Assembly: GCA_963843275.1 (NCBI GenBank)
Contig: CAWJJM010000012.1
Span: 1,612,001-1,676,000 of the forward strand
Length of the DNA: 64,000 bases
Reading direction: 5' to 3'
Source of the DNA: CAWJJM01 sp963843275
GTDB taxonomy: Bacteria > Acidobacteriota > Thermoanaerobaculia > Multivoradales > JBCCEF01
The position numbers and the translations under genes were made by a program. The notes beneath the pieces were generated by a model that was given only the letters and a program-made list of their open reading frames with translations, was not told the DNA's origin and did no database searches. Below are positions 61,493 through 64,000 of the stretch, one piece after another (within the stretch, counting starts at the first letter, position 1; every line of letters starts with the position of its first letter).

Positions 61493-62173
61493 ATGGACAC
61501 GAGGACGAAGCCGCTGCGCCAGCTCTTCCTGCCGATCGCCGCCGTCGCCCTGGCGGCGATCGGCTGCACCGACGTCGCCGACGGGGCCGCGGCGGCACCG
61601 GCGGACCGCGCCGGATCCACCGCCGCCGCCGCCGGCGACCACCTCGCCCGCGCCACCTTCGCCGGCGGCTGCTTCTGGTGCGTCGAGGCCGCCTTCGACG
61701 AGGTCGCCGGGGTGGTCTCGACCACCTCCGGGTACGCCGGCGGGCACGTCGCGAATCCCACCTACGGGCAGGTCTCGGCCGGCGGCACCGGCCACGCCGA
61801 GTCGGTGCAGGTGGAGTACGACCCCGCGAAGGTCAGCTACCAGCACCTGCTCGAGGTCTTCTGGCACAACATCGACCCCACCGCCGTCGACAGCCAGTTC
61901 TGCGACCACGGCCACCAGTACCGCAGCGCCATCTTCGTGGCCGACGCCGAGCAGCGCCGGCTGGCCGAGGCGTCGAAGGCGAAGCTCGTCGCCTCCGGCC
62001 GCTTCCCGCGCGTGGCGACCACGATCGAGCCGCTCGACGCCTTCTATCCCGCCGAGGAGTACCACCAGGACTACTACGAGAAGAACCCGATCCGCTACCG
62101 TTTCTACCGCACCGCGTGCGGTCGCGACGCCCGGCTGCACGAGCTCTGGGGAGCCGAGGCCGGGGGGCACTGA
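61493..62173 (+). CDS. msrA: Peptide-methionine (S)-S-oxide reductase MsrA, lipoprotein form
   Basis: The 226-residue product is an MsrA that reduces methionine S-sulfoxide. The N-terminus carries a lipobox (LAAIGC), so it is probably anchored in the membrane outside the cytoplasm. The catalytic site is GGCFWCVE, followed by GYAGG, PTYGQVSAGGTGHAE and the C-terminal YHQDYYEKNP segment, all diagnostic. The catalytic residue is Cys, not selenocysteine. A resolving Cys may be in TACGRDA. The message appears leaderless. Confidence 0.95.
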   Translation: MDTRTKPLRQLFLPIAAVALAAIGCTDVADGAAAAPADRAGSTAAAAGDHLARATFAGGCFWCVEAAFDEVAGVVSTTSGYAGGHVANPTYGQVSAGGTGHAESVQVEYDPAKVSYQHLLEVFWHNIDPTAVDSQFCDHGHQYRSAIFVADAEQRRLAEASKAKLVASGRFPRVATTIEPLDAFYPAEEYHQDYYEKNPIRYRFYRTACGRDARLHELWGAEAGGH

Positions 62174-62174
62174 G

Positions 62175-62192
62175 CCGCGGCTGCGGCCGCGG
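62175..62192. terminator. GC hairpin between convergent genes
   Basis: CCGCGGC (62175-62181) pairs with GCCGCGG (62186-62192) over TGCG, in the 27-bp gap between msrA and the gene ending at 62201. There is no U-tract. Confidence 0.4.
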
Positions 62193-62200
62193 TGGCGGCG

Positions 62201-62776
62201 TCAGCGCGCCGCCGGGGCACCTTCCGCGGTGCGCTCGAGCACCTTCTCGGCGAGCAGCCGGGCGTGCTCGAGGCTGGCGGCGGTGACCTCCACCGCCAGG
62301 TCGCTGCGCCGCAGCGCGTGGACCGTCCACTGGTCCTCGGTGCGGTTCTCGACCGCAAAGGCTTCGTCGGCCAGGCCGTCCACCGGCTGGGCGGCCGCCT
62401 CGTGTCCCAGCCCGCGCGCCGTCTCGAGCGCCGCCTCGGAGCCCTCGAAGGTCGCTGGCGGCTGCAGCCGCACGGCGACGAACTCGAAGCGCCCCGCCGC
62501 GGGGCGCAGCCCGTAGGTGCAGCCCCGGAACTGGCCGTAGTCCTCGCTGGAGGCGGGCTGCTCGATGCGGCCGTCGAGGGCCGCGGCCACCTCGTCGGCC
62601 GGGAGCAGGGCGCAGAGGTCGAGCGCCCCGAGGTCGCGGCCAGCGGCCGGCTCGACCGCGGCCCGGGCATCGGCGGCCGGCGGCGCCTGCGCGTCTCCCG
62701 CCGGGGCCGCGCTCCCCTCGCCGCCGCAGCCGATCCCCCACAAGAGCACCTCGCCAACACGCCTGGCCCGTCGCAT
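62201..62776 (-). CDS. Lipoprotein of unknown function
   Basis: The 191-residue product has a short basic N-terminus and a lipobox (VLLWGIGC), then an Ala/Pro-rich linker and a compact domain beginning DLCALLPADEVAAAL, with GCTYGLRP, and ending in SLEHARLLAEKVLER. The opening D-x-C-x-L-L-x-x-x-E-V is reminiscent of DUF3558-type lipoproteins. Function is not known. ATG 62776 follows GGAGG. Confidence 0.7.
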   Translation of the reverse strand: MRRARRVGEVLLWGIGCGGEGSAAPAGDAQAPPAADARAAVEPAAGRDLGALDLCALLPADEVAAALDGRIEQPASSEDYGQFRGCTYGLRPAAGRFEFVAVRLQPPATFEGSEAALETARGLGHEAAAQPVDGLADEAFAVENRTEDQWTVHALRRSDLAVEVTAASLEHARLLAEKVLERTAEGAPAAR

Positions 62777-62857
62777 CGTTCCTCCAGGTCTCCGCCGTAC
62801 CCGAGGATCGGGACGGCCCGCCGGCGGGAACCCGGGCCGGACCGCTGCCGTCCGCGC

Positions 62858-63289
62858 TCAGTGCTCGGCCGCGGCCACCAGGGCGGCGGCGCTCGTCGGC
62901 CCGAGGGCGTAGGTGTCCGTGTGCGAGCTGATCATCTTGCGGAACTCGAGCGACGCGGCGAACCCGGTGGTCATCCCCTTGGCCTTCACGGCCGCCTCCA
63001 CCTTGGCGTCCTCGGCGTCGCTGCGCTCCGGGGTGATCCCCAGGTAGTCCCAGGAGTCGCCGTCGAGGTGGGCGTACCACTGCGTCGGCGCCAACCCGAG
63101 GCCCGCGTCGACCGCCTCGCGGGCGGCCATCCACTTGAGGAAATCGAGGTGCTGGCCGGGAGCGACGTGGTAGATCGCGACGATCACGGTTCCGGGCTCG
63201 GCCTCCTCGTCGGCCGCGCGGGTGGCGACCGCGGCGAGCAGGGCGAGGACGACGGCGGCGAGAACGACGGCGGTGAACCTCTTGCGCAT
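62858..63289 (-). CDS. Secreted protein with a dimeric alpha/beta-barrel-like domain
   Basis: The 143-residue product has a signal peptide (FTAVVLAAVVLALLAAVATRA) and a small domain with TVIVAIYHVAPGQHLDFLKWMAAREA and QWYAHLDGDSWDYLGITP, a pattern that resembles NIPSNAP/ferredoxin-like alpha-beta barrels. No function can be assigned. The ATG at 63289 follows AAGGAGG and was preferred over GTG 63292. It is divergent from dnaE2, 236 bp away. Confidence 0.7.
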   Translation of the reverse strand: MRKRFTAVVLAAVVLALLAAVATRAADEEAEPGTVIVAIYHVAPGQHLDFLKWMAAREAVDAGLGLAPTQWYAHLDGDSWDYLGITPERSDAEDAKVEAAVKAKGMTTGFAASLEFRKMISSHTDTYALGPTSAAALVAAAEH

Positions 63290-63487
63290 CACAGATCCTC
63301 CTTGGGCGCCGGGCGCCCGCGAGCCGGCCGCGACGAGCCTCCGGACAGCCCAGCTGTCCGCGCGGCGCGCGGCCGGTGAAACGACCGATCGAGGGAAACG
63401 ACTCCGTCAGCTTAGCACCTTCCCCGGGGCGGTCCATCGCCCGGGCCGTCGCTCGGTTTCGGAGCCACGACCATCGCCCGGGCCGGC

Positions 63488-63517
63488 TTGACTTACGACC
63501 CGTTACCGCCTTAGCGT
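63488..63517 (+). promoter_or_regulatory. dnaE2 promoter with the imuA-type candidate damage-response box
   Basis: A -35 TTGACT (63488-63493) and -10 TAGCGT (63512-63517) are 18 bp apart. The block 63493-63513 matches 26973-26993 of the imuA promoter at 19 of 21 positions. The -10 ends 7 nt before the ATG at 63525. The rest of the 63290-63524 gap shows nothing else clear. Confidence 0.6.
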
Positions 63518-63524
63518 GGCGACC

Positions 63525-64000
63525 ATGTCCCCGGACGGCCCCGCCCGCGACCTCCCCGCCCCGCCGGCGCGCGGCGTGGGGCGCTGGCTCGACCTCACCG
63601 GGCTGCGCGGCCCCGGGGGCCGCGGCCCGGCGGCGGAGCCTGCCCCGGGCGCCGCCGGGCCGCCTGCAGCGGGCTCCCGCCCCGGTCGGCCGCGGCGCCG
63701 CGGTGCCGCACCTCCCTACTGCGAGCTGCGCGCGGCCTCGGCCTTCTCCTTCCTCGACGGCGCCTCGCTGCCCGAGGACCTGGTGGCCCGCGCCGCCGAG
63801 CTCGAGCTGCCGGCGGTGGCGCTGGTCGACCGCAACGGCGTCTACGGGGCGCCGCGCTTCTACGCCGCCGCCCGCCGCGCCGGGCTGCGCGCCCTGGTGG
63901 GCGCCGAGGTGGCGCTCGACGACGGCTCCGGCCGCCCCTCCGCCGCGCTGCCCCGCCTCACCCTGCTGGTGCGCGACCGCACCGGCTACCGCAACCTCTG
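63525..64000 (+). CDS. dnaE2: Error-prone DNA polymerase III alpha subunit DnaE2 (ImuC), 3' truncated by the window
   Basis: The 158 visible residues start with an Ala/Gly/Pro-rich, non-conserved segment of about 65 residues and then the PHP-domain opening of DnaE-type polymerases: YCELRAASAFSFLDGASLPEDL, VARAAELELPAVALVDRNGVYGAPRFY. The first His of the PHP metal site (usually in C-x-H-FSFL) is replaced: CELRAASAFSFLDGA has Ala, as in DnaE2 proteins. DnaE2 carries out translesion synthesis together with ImuA and ImuB, encoded at 27-29.5 kb. It extends beyond 64000. Confidence 0.88.
   Translation, partial: MSPDGPARDLPAPPARGVGRWLDLTGLRGPGGRGPAAEPAPGAAGPPAAGSRPGRPRRRGAAPPYCELRAASAFSFLDGASLPEDLVARAAELELPAVALVDRNGVYGAPRFYAAARRAGLRALVGAEVALDDGSGRPSAALPRLTLLVRDRTGYRNL

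Noticed and set aside
61493..62173. A second selenoprotein (MsrA)
   Set aside because: The catalytic codon in GGCFWC is an ordinary cysteine codon and no TGA interrupts the frame.
1..64000. tRNA, rRNA, insertion sequences, prophage or CRISPR arrays
   Set aside because: None was recognised by eye in the intergenic regions. A tRNAscan or Rfam search was not possible here.

Overview
The window is about 73% G+C, gene-dense and without visible tRNA, rRNA, CRISPR or transposase genes. Four IPTL/VPAL-type C-terminal sorting tails, an SBBP-repeat protein, an ADOP-type permease, a tricorn-like protease and a membrane regulator with a PQQ-like propeller together suggest an Acidobacteriota chromosome, probably near Thermoanaerobaculia. 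This is inferred from family content, not from a marker gene.

Layout. 1-12.5 kb: the end of a YWTD-type surface protein, oligoendopeptidase F, then a minus-strand surface-protein region built from a duplicated and partly decayed unit (membrane regulator, 11-bp repeat operator, secreted protein, IPTL-CTERM protein). 12.5-26.9 kb: hydrolases, an ArsR/SRPBCC pair, YpfJ-type metalloprotease, a secreted protein with a recurrent C-terminal domain, an amidase, SppA, an APC permease, a PEBP protein, LhgO and a nitrilase-family enzyme. 27-32 kb: imuA-imuB, chorismate mutase/prephenate dehydrogenase, a YjdF-like protein and a histidine phosphatase. 32-38 kb: an outer-membrane barrel, a quinone oxidoreductase, adenine deaminase and a TGA-containing deiodinase-like selenoprotein. 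38-42 kb: an NapH-like iron-sulfur membrane protein divergent from feoB-feoA, with two identical FNR/CRP-like dyads between them. 42-57 kb: a membrane glycosyltransferase-like protein, secreted proteins, a tricorn-like protease, a zinc/manganese uptake operon lacking an ATPase gene, and a three-gene self-regulated operon. 57-64 kb: GNAT, ADOP permease, TauE-like transporter, MsrA, secreted proteins and the start of dnaE2.

Genes that appear to work together. The wHTH/PQQ membrane regulator at 8664-11591 lies beside a run of TCAG units spaced exactly 11 bp apart, and the same arrangement recurs upstream of the decayed duplicate. imuA and dnaE2, 36 kb apart, share an almost identical promoter spacer, as expected for one DNA-damage regulon. 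Eight genes have a TANNNT hexamer 6-8 nt upstream of the start, suggesting leaderless transcripts. Five genes carry single-base frameshifts, so either local decay or consensus indels must be kept in mind.
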